From Porogramme epimiltina (lineage: Eukaryota; Basidiomycota; Agaricomycetes; Polyporales; Polyporaceae): a stretch of 45,728 nucleotides of DNA. The position numbers and the translations under genes were made by a program. Position 1 is the stretch's first letter, and each line of letters opens with the position of its first letter. The stretch spans positions 1-45,728 of the forward strand of contig FTLJ01000343.1 in assembly GCA_900155495.1 (NCBI GenBank), in the 5' to 3' direction. Shown here in pieces: positions 1-11,666 of the stretch. The notes under the pieces were generated by a model. It was not told the DNA's origin, made no database searches, and was given only the letters and a program-made list of their open reading frames with translations.

Positions 1-36
1 CCCCCCCCCCCCCCGCGCTCTCCTCCGCCCCCCCAC

Positions 37-69
<33 letters not shown>

Positions 70-1590
70 CCTTCTTCCGCCTTCTCCCTTCTCGCGCTTC
101 GCGTCCGGCGGGGGCGCAGCTGCCGCACATGGGCATATTGCGCCTGCGCGCGCGCCCCCCGCACCCACACCCTCGGAGGGCGTATGCCGTACACGTACGC
201 CGCGCGCGGCCGCGTTCGAAAACGCGAACGCGAACGCAAAAGACGCGCCTCCGCGCCGTGATAGGTGATAGCCTTCGCGTCGTCGGCGTGCGTCCGCGTC
301 CGCGTCCGAGCGTTTCGACGTCTGACGTCCGAACGTTCCACGTCTACGCGTTCCGACGTCGCGTCGCCCCGGCGCTCGTGGCAAGAAGTAGCTGGTAGCG
401 TAGCAGTTGGTGCGTGCTGCGCCGCCATGCCCCGTAAGGGTCGCGCGTCGGGCGCCCTCCTGCCGCAATCCGCGCGCCTCTTCGCGGGAGCCGGGGGCGT
501 CCACTGGCGCGCGGCGGGGACACACACGACGATCGATGCGGGCCCAGGTCCCCCATGCCGTATCGCTGCACCGCCGTGCCAACCCCGGGGCAGCCGCCGC
601 GCCTCCCCCGCACTCTCCGGCCCTCGCACACGCATCGACCCGCGCCAATGCAGCTTGCTTTGGGGCCCGGACCTGGCGCGCAAGCTCCAGGCTCGCAAGG
701 TGGATGCAATGCCGCCGCACGTTAAAAACCTACGATCGCGCGGTCGAGGCGCCCCGAGCGCCGCGGCCGCACACACCCGCGCTCGTGCGCGTGCGAGCAC
801 GGGGGAGGGCGCGCCGCGGCGTCGATCAGAAGGACGAACGAACGAACGAACACACGCACGCACACGCCCAGCGCACGCCCGCAGCCGCGCCCCTCCACCG
901 GGCACAGCACGTCGCGCCGTCGAAGGTGCACTTTGCCCGGCCCCACTGCGCGCCCCCCCACTAGGCGCCCGCGCCGTCGCCGTCGTCGTCAATCCCCCTG
1001 CCATGTCGAGCCTAGCGCGATCGCCGCGGTCCAACAGCGGACGCTGCGCGCCCCAACCGCCCCAACTGCCCCAACTGCACCTCCCGGAGTGGGGGGAGGG
1101 CTTCGGAGGCGGGTCCGCGCCGCGCGAGCTGGGCAGGCCGGAGCCCCCTCTCGGCCCCCGTCGCCCCGCGTGCCCGTGCCCGTGCCCTCCCCGGGCTCAA
1201 ATTCGAACAAGCTTTCGCTCTGCTCTGCTCCGCGCGCCCGCGCGCCCCCCGGGCGTGCTGCAGCTCGCCTCCGCGTCCCCGCGGCGGCCTTGCTTCTGGC
1301 GCGGCGCCAAGCGCAGTGGAGGCTCGCGAGGGCGAGCGGGAGGCGCTCGGAGGCGCAGAGAGACGCGGAGTACGGGAACGGGAACGGGAGCGCGCGCGCG
1401 CGAGGGCCCCCACCCAGCTGGACCCTGCCTGGACAAACGGACGTCAGCGTCGGAGTGGGGGAGGGGGCTCGGGATGCACGGTGCGCTCCTCTTTCGGGCG
1501 CAGGCTTCTGCGCGCGATCGCTGAGGCGGGGGGCTCCCAGCACTCGCGCGTGCGTGTAGGCCGTCCCAGCGCGGCCGAGGGCAGCGGAAA

Positions 1591-1618
1591 GTGGTGGTGG
1601 TGGTGGTGGTGGTGGTGG
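1591..1618. repeat. GTG/TGG trinucleotide microsatellite
   Basis: A nearly perfect run of about nine GTG triplets. It sits in gene-poor GC-rich DNA, so a coding role is unlikely. The regularly spaced GG pairs could in principle form a two-layer G-quadruplex; that is inference. Confidence 0.9.
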
Positions 1619-4600
1619 ATCCGCCTGTCTGTCCGTCTGTCCGACTGCCTGCTGCCCGCTGCCTGTCGCCGGCCGCCACCGACCACGAAGCACGAGCCGC
1701 GAGTCCGGAGACGGCGGGCGTAGTGCTAGCAGCGAGTGCTGTGGCGCACGCTAAGCGAGGGAAGCTTCCTCCCTTCGGTGACGGGGGGCGACGGAGGAAG
1801 AAGGTCCCCTTCGAACCCCGCCACCCGCGCCGCTGGATCACGGCTCTCTGTACGCGCGCACGCCTCTTTTACGTTCTCCGTATCCGAATTCCATCGTGGC
1901 GCGTGTTGCGTGTTGCTTTCGCGCACCTCTTTTTTTTCTCCTCCTCGGACTCGGACTCGGACTCGGTCGCGGAGGCGGAGGCGGACTCGGATCACCTGTA
2001 GCAACACGACGCGACGCAGACGGAGGAGGGTTGTCAATCGGGCTGCACGCTCGCTCGGGGCTCAGCGACGCGAATCCCGCCGCGACGTCTGCCGAATCGC
2101 TCGAGTTTCAAAAAAACCGAAAGGGTCTGAGGGAAGAAGGGGAGGGGAAGGTGAGGAGCTTCCGTTCTAGACGCAGACGTGGCAGACGTCTCGTCTCCCG
2201 ACGTGGGGGGGGTGTTCGAGCGCCCCCGCTGGGAGCGGCCTGCGCCGGGCGCGCGCGTGAGGGGGGGGGGCTTCGAGCCCCATATGGGCTTCCCTATGCG
2301 CACGCCACGCACAGCCGAAGAGGGCGCGACCGCAGAAGGCGCGGCGCTCGCGCTGGCAGCGGCTGCGCGTGGTCGATCCTGCAAATAAGGAAACGCGCCT
2401 CGGCACCGCAAACGAGCGGCGGCGGCGGCGGTTGGAGTGGGGCGGCGCGAGCACGAGCAGGGCAGTTGCTCAGTGGCAAGTCCGCGAAGCAGCGCGCCCC
2501 GTGCCCGCGGCTCCACACTGCACTCCCCCTCCCCTTCTCCCCCCCACTCCCTGATGTTGGCGCATCGGGCATGGCTTGATCAGGAACCGCGCTCCCGCAG
2601 CAGCAGCCCCGTCCTCCGAGCGGGGCGCGGGTGCAGTCGGCGTGCGGGGCGTCGGGCGCGATGGCGGTGCCCCCCCCCCCCCACCGCATCGGGCGCATGG
2701 TGTGGGGCCCTGCGAAGGGTGCAGAGGGGGCCGTACGCGTTTGCACCCGGTGCGTTCTACTGAACGCCTGTCAATGCTGCTCGTCGTGCTCCTCTGCTCC
2801 TCTGCTCCCACCTCGCAGCTGCGCGCGCCGCCCACCGTGGGGCGCGCGAGGCGTCGGGCGGGACAGGCGCGGACGCCTTACTTAGGGTCCGAAATGAAAG
2901 AGCGTGTTCGATACGTACAAAGCGCAACCTACCCGGGCACCGACCGAGCCACTTGGGGCCTCTAGGCCCACCCCGGCCCGACCCCGACGCAGACTCATTG
3001 ATGCAGCGCTCGCGCCCGCCCCGGCGCGGCGGGAGGGAGGGCGGGCTCTCGGCATCGCGTGGCTTCCAAGCCTCCGACGAAGCTTCTCGCTTCGCCTCAT
3101 CTCATCTACGTTCTCGTCACAGTTCTAGTACTGCCCGAGCGCGAAGCTTCCGCGGGGACGGTCCAGAACGCCCACCTCTCTTTCGTGCGCGGATCAACAG
3201 AGGGCTGGCTGGCTGGCTGGTGTTGCGTACGTACGTACACGTCTGCCTCTGCGCGTCCGAATGAGCGCATACTTTGTGGCCGGCCACACGGGTGGCTCTC
3301 CCCAATGATCCCGCATACGGCAGGGTCCGTGAAACGCCTCCCCCCCCGCGCCGCCCGGGCGATGACAGCTGCGAAGATGGCGAAGCCTCGCAGCAGCAGC
3401 GGAGGTAGCAGCAGACGTCGCGCGCGCGCGCCTCAGCTAGCACCTAGCGGGCCACTCGTACCACACGCACGGCCCCGCCGCCCCGTCCCGCCCCGCCCTC
3501 CTCGACCCTTGCGCTCCGCGTGCACGGTGCCGTCCGCCATCGACCATGCACGCGCGCACGAAGCTTTACGGGGGCGACAGCCGCTGCTTAAGCATACGGA
3601 ATGAATGCCGCGGGGTACGGGGCGCGGGGTGCGGAGAAGGGAGCCCGGCGAGAGCTTGCTTGCTCGCTTGAAGCGAAGCCTCCAACCAAGTCCCGAATGA
3701 GAACAAGGTTGAAGAGGAGCAGCGGCGCGCCCGGCACGGCAGGGCCGTGCCCTCCCGCGACGCTTTCCCGTGCCACGGGCGCCAGACCAAGTCTGGCGTG
3801 GAACGTGTTCGGATTTTTTTGGGTATTGCGCGGATCACCTGATCGGGAGCGCGCGCGTAGCGACGCTGCCTGCCGTTTATGGGGGTGAAGTTGATGGGCC
3901 GCTAGCGGACTTTGCGGCGTGGTGGCGTCCGTGTACATAACTCGTCCTTTGGCCATCTGCGTCCGTCATCAGGTTTGATCTGAAGTGCCCGCCTGCCCCG
4001 TCGTCGTCGTCGTCGCTGCGCGCCGTCCCGTGGCAACGGCTGGCCCGCGTCTGGTCCCACCGCCGCATTCCGTGTGCGGGCCCGCTCGGTGCGGCAAAAC
4101 ACGGACAGCCCGGGCGGGCTGGCCGCCGCTGCGCGAGCTGGGATCAGGCGTCGACAATCAGCCGCGCCTCCACGCTCCACGCCCCGCCCGCGCACCATCA
4201 TGGGTCGACACCGTTCGCGACCGCCCCATCTGTCGTGGCCATAACTTTGGCGTTTGGGGCAGGCTCGAACGTTGCCGCATTAGGCCGAGAGGAGGATCTC
4301 TGAAACGTTGGCGGCTTCCATTGCTTTTCGACGGGCGACCCTACGGCGGCAGCGCCTGGAAGATCGTCGGCCGTCGCTCGAGGTGCTATGTTATTCTTGG
4401 CTTATACTGAACGCTGCTGCGTGGCTGATAGTTTACGCGCAGGTGCTCACTACCGCCGTCGTCGTACGACCGAGGCTCCTTCGAGGGCGACCGCCTCGGT
4501 GCCAGGGCGGTGCGCTGGATACCCGCGGGGCAACAGGAAAGGCAAATTCCCCAGGCAATGCTGCCCCTCCCATCACCCCCTTCCACCCTCGGACAGCAGC

Positions 4601-4891
4601 ACACAGGCCCGCAACAGTGATCTGCGTCTCGGTTCGCACCCTGGAGCCCGACGGAGCGTGCGCTGCGACCCCTCCTGCTCGCCGCCAAGACATCGTTCCT
4701 GGGCGAGTCGGCCCGCACGACCTCTCCGTGGGCGGACACCGTTGCTGGATCTGCCCCGCCGGTGTCTTGAATCAGCCCCTCGACCGTGATCCGCGCCGCG
4801 ACCTCAGCTCGATGTTGACTTTCATCGGCGCGTCGTCCCCACGGGGAGGGCATCATCGGACCGTCGTCGCCGCGTACACCGCACGGCGCAA

Positions 4892-4898
4892 TATATAA
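4892..4898 (+). promoter_or_regulatory. TATA-like box upstream of lipase gene
   Basis: TATATAA lies 264 bases before the lipase ATG, followed by a CT-rich stretch and a T-run/A-run just before the start. This fits a fungal core promoter with a fairly long 5' leader. The transcription start is not visible from sequence alone. Confidence 0.45.
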
Positions 4899-5161
4899 CA
4901 CGTCCCGCCCCCGCCGTGCGGCGGTCTTCTCCCTAGCCCTCTTCTCGTTCCTGAGGTCTCCTCCGTCGCACTTTCGGCCCGTTGTGCCTTTCGGTTTTCT
5001 CCTTTATTTTCGCTGCTTGCTGGGCTCACTGGTCTGACCCCACCTGCCTCTTGTTCGCCCTACCCGCATTTTCTGCACTTCAACACCCTTCGCCTTCGCA
5101 CGCTCGCCTTCCGTTTAACGGGCCTCTTCTTTTTTTAAAAAAAATCGAGCAACTCCACAAG

Positions 5162-6522
5162 ATGCGCTTTTACACGGCCTCTCTGATCGCCCTCGGCCTT
5201 GCGGCGACGAGTGCGGTCGCGCTCCCGATGTCCAAGACTCGGCGCGCCGCCGCGGCGGTCTCGGGCCCCGACCTGGCGAGCTTCGCGCCGTTCACGCAGT
5301 TCGCGCGCGCGGCGTACTGCCCGTCGGACAAGATCGTGAACTGGACGTGCGGCGAGGCGTGCGACGCGCTCCCCGGATTCCAGCCGACGCTCACAGGCGG
5401 GGACGGGAACGCGGTGCAGCTCTGTGAGTGGCCGAGTTTGTTTTTTGTACCCCTTCTGTGTGGGGTGCCGGAGCCGCGACACTGACAAGCGCCAACCAGT
5501 CTTTGTTGGGTACTGGCCGGACCAGAACTCCGTCGTGGTCTCGCACGAAGGCACGGACCCGACCGCCTTGTGAGTGCCCCTTTCGTCGTCGCTGCCGGGG
5601 AGCTCGGCCACGGTGCCGAGGAGTGCCTGCGGGGTCCATGGAACATGCAACGCTGACGTCGACGGGCGCCATGCTCCCCCCCTCTCGCCGCCGCCGCTGT
5701 GGTGGCTGCGCACAGGATGTCGGACCTGACGGACCTCAAGTTCTTCAAGGAGAACCTGGACAGCACGCTCTTCCCGGACGTGCCGGACGCGGTCGAAGTG
5801 CACAACGGGTTCGCTTCTGAGCACGCCAAGACGGCCTCGACGATCCTCGCAGAGACCCAGAAGATCATCTCCGAGAAGGGCGCCACGCAGGTCATGGTGG
5901 TGCGTCTTCCGTCTCCCGCTCGGCGCTCGCGTTCCCTTTTTCTCGCGCCGCGCGCTCCCGGGCGGCGGCGCGCGCCTTCTCTCTTCTGCCACGCTTCCCC
6001 GCACCCCGCCAGAACGCCGCGGCGCGTGCCGTCACTCGGTGTTTTTTCTCTCGCTCGCGCCGCTCCTGCTCCTCCCCGCCTCCCCCCAGAGAAAGACGTC
6101 GCTGACGCTTCCCGCGACAGATCGGGCACTCGCTCGGTGGCGCGCTCGCGGAGCTCGACTCGCTCTTCCTGACGCTCAACCTGCCGGCCGACGTGCACGT
6201 CAAGGGCGTCACGTACGGCACGCCGCGCGTCGGCAACAAGGACTTTGTGCAGCTCTTCGACGACAAGGTGCCCGACTTTACGCGCGTCAACAACGAGCAC
6301 GACATCGTGCCCATCGTGCCCGGCCGCTTCCTCGGCTTCGAGCACCCCAGCGGCGAGGTCCACATCGTCTCCCCCGGCAACGCCGTTGCGTGCTCCGGCG
6401 ACGACAACGACGACGACGACCAGTGCACCGACCAGTCCGTCTCGAGCATCGTCACCGGCAACGTGCTCAACCACCTCGGCCCCTACGAGGGCATCCACAT
6501 CGGCACGCTCTTCTGCAACTGA
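5162..6522 (+). CDS. Secreted class 3 lipase (alpha/beta hydrolase)
   Basis: Four exons (5162-5423, 5500-5569, 5716-5899, 6121-6522) join in phase to 305 aa. Family role: hydrolysis of ester bonds in triglycerides or related esters outside the cell. The protein opens with a signal peptide (about residues 1-20) and a short basic pro-like stretch. The nucleophile elbow is GHSLG with Ser176; Asp233 in the segment VNNEHDIVP and His298 near the C-terminus (YEGIHIG) complete the expected Lipase_3 triad. Paired cysteines fit a secreted fold. Introns are 76, 146 and 221 nt; the last is long for this window and lies right before the active-site exon. An acidic patch (DDNDDDDQC) near residue 275 is unusual but in frame. 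Whether it acts as lipase or feruloyl esterase cannot be told from sequence. Confidence 0.9.
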
Positions 6523-6868
6523 TGATGAGGGCTCACGATTAGTTTATGACACGGACCGCTCGGTCACGACCACCACTGTATACCTGTACTGTACCCTGTA
6601 GAATATACCACGGACCTGTACGACTTCATATCTCTCTCACTTCTGGGCGAGACGAGTGTGAAAATACCAACAATATGTGCGTGTCCCCGGAGTCGAACCG
6701 GCGAGACCCATTTCGTTACGCGAGCGAGCGCGCGTCCACATCAACCGCGATCGCAGCGGTGGCTGAGCTCTCTGCACTCGACACTGAGTTCGGCGGCCCG
6801 AGCCACACTCGTCCCTCCCTCCCTCTCCCGCTGCCCCGCACCTTCCGTCGCCCACCACACACCAAAGC
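6523..6868. other. Intergenic region, lipase to SNIP1-like gene
   Basis: 346 bases holding the lipase 3' end and the SNIP1-like promoter. The only notable element is an orphan B-box/T-arm-like sequence on the minus strand around 6680-6712; I could not fold a complete tRNA around it. Confidence 0.5.
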
Positions 6869-8100
6869 ATGCCTCGAGACTCACCGCGCCGCGACCAGGG
6901 TGGGCCCGCCCGCTACCGGGACGACGACCGCCGCCGGGACCGCGGCGACGGAGGCTACCGCGGTGGCCCCCGACGCGACCGCGACCACGACGACTACAGT
7001 AGGGGCCCGAGGAGGCACGACGACGGAGACCGGGACCGGGACAGGAGGCAGAGGGACGACCGCGACCGCGACAGGGGCCGGGACGAGGGCTACGGTGGCC
7101 GCTCGCGCGACGACGGTAGCGGCCGGGACCGTGACGGGTATGGGCGGCAGGGACGGGACGGGGGCGACAGCAGGCGGAACGACCGCGACCGCGACGGAGG
7201 GAGGGACCGCGACCGCGACACCGACAGGGACAGAGACTCGCGCCGTCCGGGGCCCTCACGCCGCTCCGCCTCGCCCCGCCGCTCCTCCCGCCCCGAGTCC
7301 GGCTCCCCACAGGCAGAAGGCAACGACGCAGCGGCTGAGGCTGAGGCGGAGGACAAGGCGAAGCCGAACTTTGCGCCGTCCGGGCTGCTCGCGGCGGCGA
7401 CGAAGACGGTGCAGCACGGGGACGGGACGAAGACGGTGCTCAAGTACCACGAGCCGCCCGAGGCGCGCAAGCCGTCCGTCGGCTGGCGGCTGTACGTGTT
7501 CAAGGGGAAGGAGCAGGTCGGTGAGTGTTCATCGTGGGGGTGAAGGCGGAGAAGGGCGTGAGTGGGCAAGATCGGGAAAGGGCTGACGGGGGACGGTTTT
7601 GCCAGACCTCCTGCACATACAACGCCAGAGCGCGTACCTCATCGGGCGGGATAGGGCGGTCGTCGACATTGCCGTCGAGCACCCGTCGTGCTCCAAGCAG
7701 CACGCGGTGATCCAGTGTGCGTCCGTCTCGCCGCGCTCGTTCCTTGTACGCCAGCTCACGCCCTCTTAGACCGACAGATCCAGGAGAAGAACGAGTTTGG
7801 GGATGTAAAGGCGGCAGTAAAGTAGGGCCACCTCTCCGCTCTGCTCCTGGGAGCCTTGTGTGTACTGACCGTCCGGGCCCCGCCCCGCAGGCCTTACATC
7901 ATCGACCTGGAATCGACCAACGGCACCATTGTGAACGACGAGCCCATACCGACGTCGCGCTATTGTGAGCTCATGCTCGGCGACGGTGCGTTTCCAGGCC
8001 CCTCTCCGCCGGCTCACGCGCTCAACCCCTCTTTCCCTCAGTGATCAAATTCGGGGAGTCTGCTCGCGAATACGTCCTCCTCAGCGAGGATGCCGCGTAG
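6869..8100 (+). CDS. FHA-domain splicing factor, SNIP1/Pml1-like
   Basis: Five exons (6869-7520, 7606-7716, 7770-7821, 7891-7985, 8042-8100) give 322 aa. Residues 1-150 are a low-complexity tail of Arg-Asp and Arg-Gly repeats, as in spliceosome-associated RD/RS proteins. A C-terminal FHA domain follows, with the hallmarks LIGRD, HPSCSKQHAVI, the STNGT turn and a closing VIKFG strand. Family knowledge: SNIP1 in animals, DAWDLE in plants and yeast Pml1 share this plan; Pml1 belongs to the RES complex, which aids pre-mRNA retention and splicing. The FHA fold binds phosphothreonine or a partner peptide. Exon 3 is only 52 nt. The assignment rests on architecture plus the typical FHA motifs; another nuclear FHA protein is possible but less likely. 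Confidence 0.88.
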
Positions 8101-8654
8101 ACGGGCGGCCGGTAGCCCGGTTCATCCCCGCCGGCTACGGGCCCGCGCAGTCTGCTCGCACTTTTTTCTGACGGACCGTTCGCGGCTATTGTACGTCCTT
8201 GTTTTCTGTAGAGTAACCACGTGCTAGCAACCCCCGCTGCAGAATTGGGCAACTGCACAGCAGCGGATATTGATCGCCCTCCCCGCCGATCCGTGTGCGT
8301 TTTCACAAGACGCGTTCGCGTTCCGTGTTCCAGTTCCCGAAACCCGGATGCATTGCAAAAGTATTACAGGTTTAAAATGCTAGGAGAAGCTAAGCTACAG
8401 GTGTATGACGAAAGGAGATAGCATGTAGATGTAGAGATACAACGCCGCGGCGTGCCCTGGTCGTGAGGTGCGTACAACAACGTCGTGAAAAGGAGAGAAA
8501 CAGACATGGTGATAGTGATGGTCATAGCAATGTTCGTTCAGGATTCCTCGCCGACAGGGGCTGTGGCCCCCGCCCGGCGCTCTAGATCTCCTCCGTCCCC
8601 GGGAACCACGCCCGGCGGCCCCTCCGACGCGCCAGCCCGCCGCGCGCCCAGCGC
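8101..8654. other. Convergent intergenic region, nothing recognised
   Basis: 554 bases between the stop of the SNIP1-like gene and the stop of the minus-strand zinc-finger gene. It must hold both 3' UTRs. I see no RNA gene, repeat or conserved ORF. Confidence 0.5.
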
Positions 8655-9955
8655 TCAGCTCGCGCGCGCGTACTGCACGTCGCCGACGCACGCGTTGTTC
8701 GCGTTCTTCCAATGGCGCTTGAGCGCGTCCATGCGGCTAAAGTCCTCGTGGCACCCGCCGACCATGCGCACGCCGTTGAACTCCCACTCGCCGCCCCCGT
8801 TCGCGGCGGCGGCGGCGACGCCGTACGCGTCCGCGCGCTCGACGGGCACGCCGCAGCACACCCACTGCTGCCCCGCGCCGCCCGCCGCGCGGAAGTGCGA
8901 GCGGATGTGCCGCTCCATGTCCGGGGAGCGCTTGTTCGCCTGCACGTGCGCGCAGTACGGGCAGCGGTACGCGCGCGGGCCGTCCTTGTCCCACGCGCCG
9001 CGCGGCGGCGGGGGGCTGTCGAACACCTGGATGTTGCGCGAGCCCGCGCGGCGGCCCGCGCACGAGGAGGAGGAGGCGGAGGAAGAGGCCGCGGGGGAGG
9101 GGGCGGAGGAGAGCCCAGACGAGGGGTAGGGCGAGTACGAGTGCCGGGGAGCGGCGCGGGAGGACTTGCGGCCGCCTGCGGAGGTGGTGGCCTTGCGCGC
9201 CGTGGCGGAGGAGAGCCTGCGCTTCTGGACGCGCGGGGAGGGCATATATTCGTCCTCGGACGCGTCGTCGGCGCTAGACTCGGCGTACACGTCCTCCTCC
9301 GCTTCCTCTTCTTCCTCGTCCGAGTCGGCGTCGCGGTACTTGCGCGCCGGGGCACGACGATGGCGGGCGGAGGGGGTAGTGGCCGGGATCGCGCGGCCAG
9401 CGGGGTGCGCGTTCGAAGACGAGGGGCTGTCAAACACGTCGTCGCCGACGCACATCTCCTGCGGGAAGATGAACGTGTCCGGGGCCTCGGGCGTGAGATC
9501 CGCGGGGTTGAGATAGGAGGGGAGGCGAGGGGTTGGTCCGCTTGCGGACGCGGGCGGGAGGTACGGCGCGTCGTCGTCGGCGGTGATGGTGCTCAGGCTG
9601 TGGACGGACGCGCGGTGAGTCTCTGTGGCTGAGGACAAAGGGGGCTGATAACGTACTAGCTGTCCTGCAGGCCCTCGCCCAAGTACGCGACGTGCCCGTT
9701 GTTGTGCCACGCCTGCGTGTCGTCGTGCTTGTTGTACGGATGATCAGGGTCTTCCTCGTCGGACGAGTCCGAGCCGTCAGAGTCGCTACCGCTCGCGTCT
9801 TCGTCCGAGTCCGAGTCTTCCCTGTCGTCCATGTAGCTCGTCACGTACGTCTGGGTGGGCTCTTCTGGCCCGCCGTGGAACATGGGCGCCTCGTCCACCA
9901 GCCATCCCAATTCCTCGTCATGCTGGGCGCTGCTGTAGAGTTGCGTTGCGGCCAT
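8655..9955 (-). CDS. C2H2-like zinc-finger protein, putative transcription factor
   Basis: Two exons (9955-9657 and 9597-8655) joined across a 59-nt intron give 413 aa. The N-terminal half is disordered, with Asp/Ser-rich runs (SDSDED, EEEEEAEED) and Ser/Pro/Ala-rich stretches. The C-terminal 120 residues hold a finger YRCPYC...MERHIRSH of C-x2-C-x14-H-x3-H form. A second, degenerate cysteine/histidine module follows (CCGVP ... GCHEDFSRMDALKRHWKN ... CVGD). To my recollection this paired arrangement is common in predicted DNA-binding proteins of wood-decay basidiomycetes, but I know of no characterised member. The acidic regions may act in transcription activation; that is inference. Start chosen as the first ATG, giving an acidic but plausible N-terminus. 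Confidence 0.75.
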
Positions 9956-10482
9956 TGCGAAGGGCTTCTGGAGGCTGTGGTCGTGTGCGGGAGTGGTGGT
10001 GAGATTGAGAAGCTGCGTCGGGAGAAGAGAAGTCGGAAGACAGGGGGATGGTGAGGGCTCGACATGACGCGGTGGACTTATAAACGGGTGATCCTAGGAC
10101 AAAGAGTACCGCAGAGCAAAGCGACGACAGAGTGGCCGGAGCGTCAAAGGACCTATTGTCGCTTTGGTCCATCAGGGCGGTGGCACAAGCACAGGGGACA
10201 AGGCATCGGATCGGGCGATCTCCTCGGGCGCCTCCGGTCCTATGTCCTAAGCGCCTGCTGGTCGAGCCCCAACCTTTGTCCCTCGCTTTGTCCGAACTTT
10301 AAATCCTGCGCACGGTGGCCGCCACTCCCATCACCTTCGCGGCCTCGCTGCACGCTCGTGGCCACTAACCTCTTCCCTACACGCCGATCATACACGTGTT
10401 TACTGGCGCCCACTCTTTAGGTGCTGTATTAGGGCGTAAGTGTAACATACCATATAGCTACTAAAGCATCCACATATTTCAA
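9956..10482. other. Promoter region of zinc-finger gene and tRNA upstream DNA
   Basis: 527 bases. The left part should carry the promoter of the minus-strand zinc-finger gene and the right part precedes the tRNA. No clear TATA box or other element was recognised. Confidence 0.45.
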
Positions 10483-10554
10483 TCCGATATGGTGTAACGG
10501 CTAACATTACCGCCTTTCACGCGGTAGCTCGGGGTTCGATTCCCCGTATCGGAG
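10483..10554 (+). tRNA. tRNA-Glu (UUC anticodon)
   Basis: A 72-nt cloverleaf without intron. The acceptor stem TCCGATA pairs fully with TATCGGA, with discriminator G. The anticodon arm ACCGC/GCGGT encloses the loop CTTTCAC, so the anticodon TTC is at 10516-10518 and reads GAA/GAG. The T-arm contains the B box GGTTCGATTCC. The 3' CCA is not encoded, as expected in eukaryotes, and a T-run around 10558-10563 fits an RNA polymerase III terminator. Confidence 0.97.
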
Positions 10555-10724
10555 CTTCTTTTTGCCCACACTCAATAGCTTTAAAGGCACTGTAGTGTCC
10601 GGCTTGGTTCATTTGCACCCTTCGGAAGATTCCACGCATGATTATAGATGAAATGAGGTCTATTAAGGTAGGAGAGTACAGGAATAAGTGGGAACTAAGA
10701 CAGACACGCGGGACCATCTGATCT

Positions 10725-11346
10725 CTACCGGTGTCGTCTTGAACGCAGGCGTTTTCCATTCTGCACGGACGGTCCACGTCTAGCAAGAGCAGTGTGAGCA
10801 TGTAAGCTCATAGAAGAGGTTTCCGGAACGCACCCTCGGATTTTCTTCTCCGGCTTCGCAGGATGAGCAAACTCCTCAGGTTGTTCGCCATTACGGAATT
10901 TCTCCATACACCACAGGATGTACCTGAATGCGCGGTCACCAAATCACACGGCGCATAGGACGCAGGAAGAGCAAAGCTCATCAGAAACTACAAAAGAACG
11001 CAAGCAGAGACAGCACGCACCTGCGGTCCCTCACGGCCAGCCCTGCCTTCTTGAGCTGTGCACCGTTCGTCCGCCAAAGGTCCTGCCACGACTCAACACC
11101 CGTGAGCTTCGTCTGCGCCGACCGGCCTATCGCCTCGAGGAAGCTTTCTGGGGTCGCGATTGGGCCTGCAGCCGTATGAGGAAGGAGCGCACGGTGTCAG
11201 TGACATGGACCGCCTCCTGCTTCGATATTTGCAGCTGCTGACGTACCTTGAGGAGTAGGCACTGGACGCGACGCGGCCCGGTTGACGACCGAACGCGTGA
11301 GAGAGGGGACAAAGGCCTGCAGTCGTGAGGCGAGACGGGTCGACAT
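10725..11346 (-). CDS. Mitochondrial small-subunit ribosomal protein mS41 (IGR motif)
   Basis: Four exons (11346-11247, 11165-11021, 10923-10834, 10779-10725) join in phase to 129 aa. The first 30 residues are Arg/Ser/Ala-rich without acidic residues, a good mitochondrial presequence. The core carries the IGR motif: SFLEAIGR, then ESWQDLW and a conserved RDRRYILWCMEKFRNG segment. This domain defines yeast Fyv4/mS41, a component of the mitochondrial small ribosomal subunit. The basic tail (VQNGKRLRSRRHR) is reached only by splicing a 54-nt intron at 10780-10833; reading through gives an in-frame insertion with no family resemblance, so I prefer the spliced form. It lies tail-to-head after the four-TM gene. 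Confidence 0.88.
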
Positions 11347-11666
11347 GGTCTAGCTGGTCTGAGGACAACACACGAGGGCGCGGGGCGACGGACGGTGGCA
11401 GGAGCGTTTGCGGGCGCCTAGCGGATCGAGATCTGCGTTGGCGCCCCGGACACGGTGTGCCGCTATTCGGTTGCGCGATCGCTGGCCACCCGACTGGTCT
11501 CAAAGCTTCGACGTTGGACGACAGCGACGACCGCTTGCTCGCGTTTCATCGGCCCTCACTCGTTGTCCAGACATTCTGTCGGACGCAGACATATCCATTG
11601 CCAGGAGACGGGAGTACAGAACGCACAACACGGTACATACGCAAACAGCACGGACACTCGGCCGCC
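11347..11666. other. Intergenic region, mS41 promoter
   Basis: 320 bases between the end of the four-TM gene and the start of mS41, both on minus. It must contain a terminator and a promoter; I recognise no specific site. Confidence 0.45.

Larger units (their letters stand above)
1..5161. other. GC-rich low-complexity flank, no gene supported
   Basis: About 5.2 kb with very high GC content, many simple repeats and long open frames on both strands that look like by-products of GC richness (Arg/Pro/Ala-rich, no domain). Visible repeats include an uninterrupted C run at 38-68, a (GTG)n tract at about 1591-1618, GAAC repeats near 833-850, GGACTC repeats near 1945-1965 and GGCT/GTAC repeats near 3203-3240. 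I found no chain of in-phase exons with good splice sites and no RNA gene. The last 270 bases before the lipase start carry a TATATAA and pyrimidine-rich DNA that belong to the lipase promoter and 5' UTR. Confidence 0.6.

Noticed and set aside
5170..6498. 442-codon open frame antisense to the lipase
   Set aside because: Shadow of GC-rich coding DNA: no domain, Arg/Ala/Val-rich, and it runs across the introns of a well-supported lipase.
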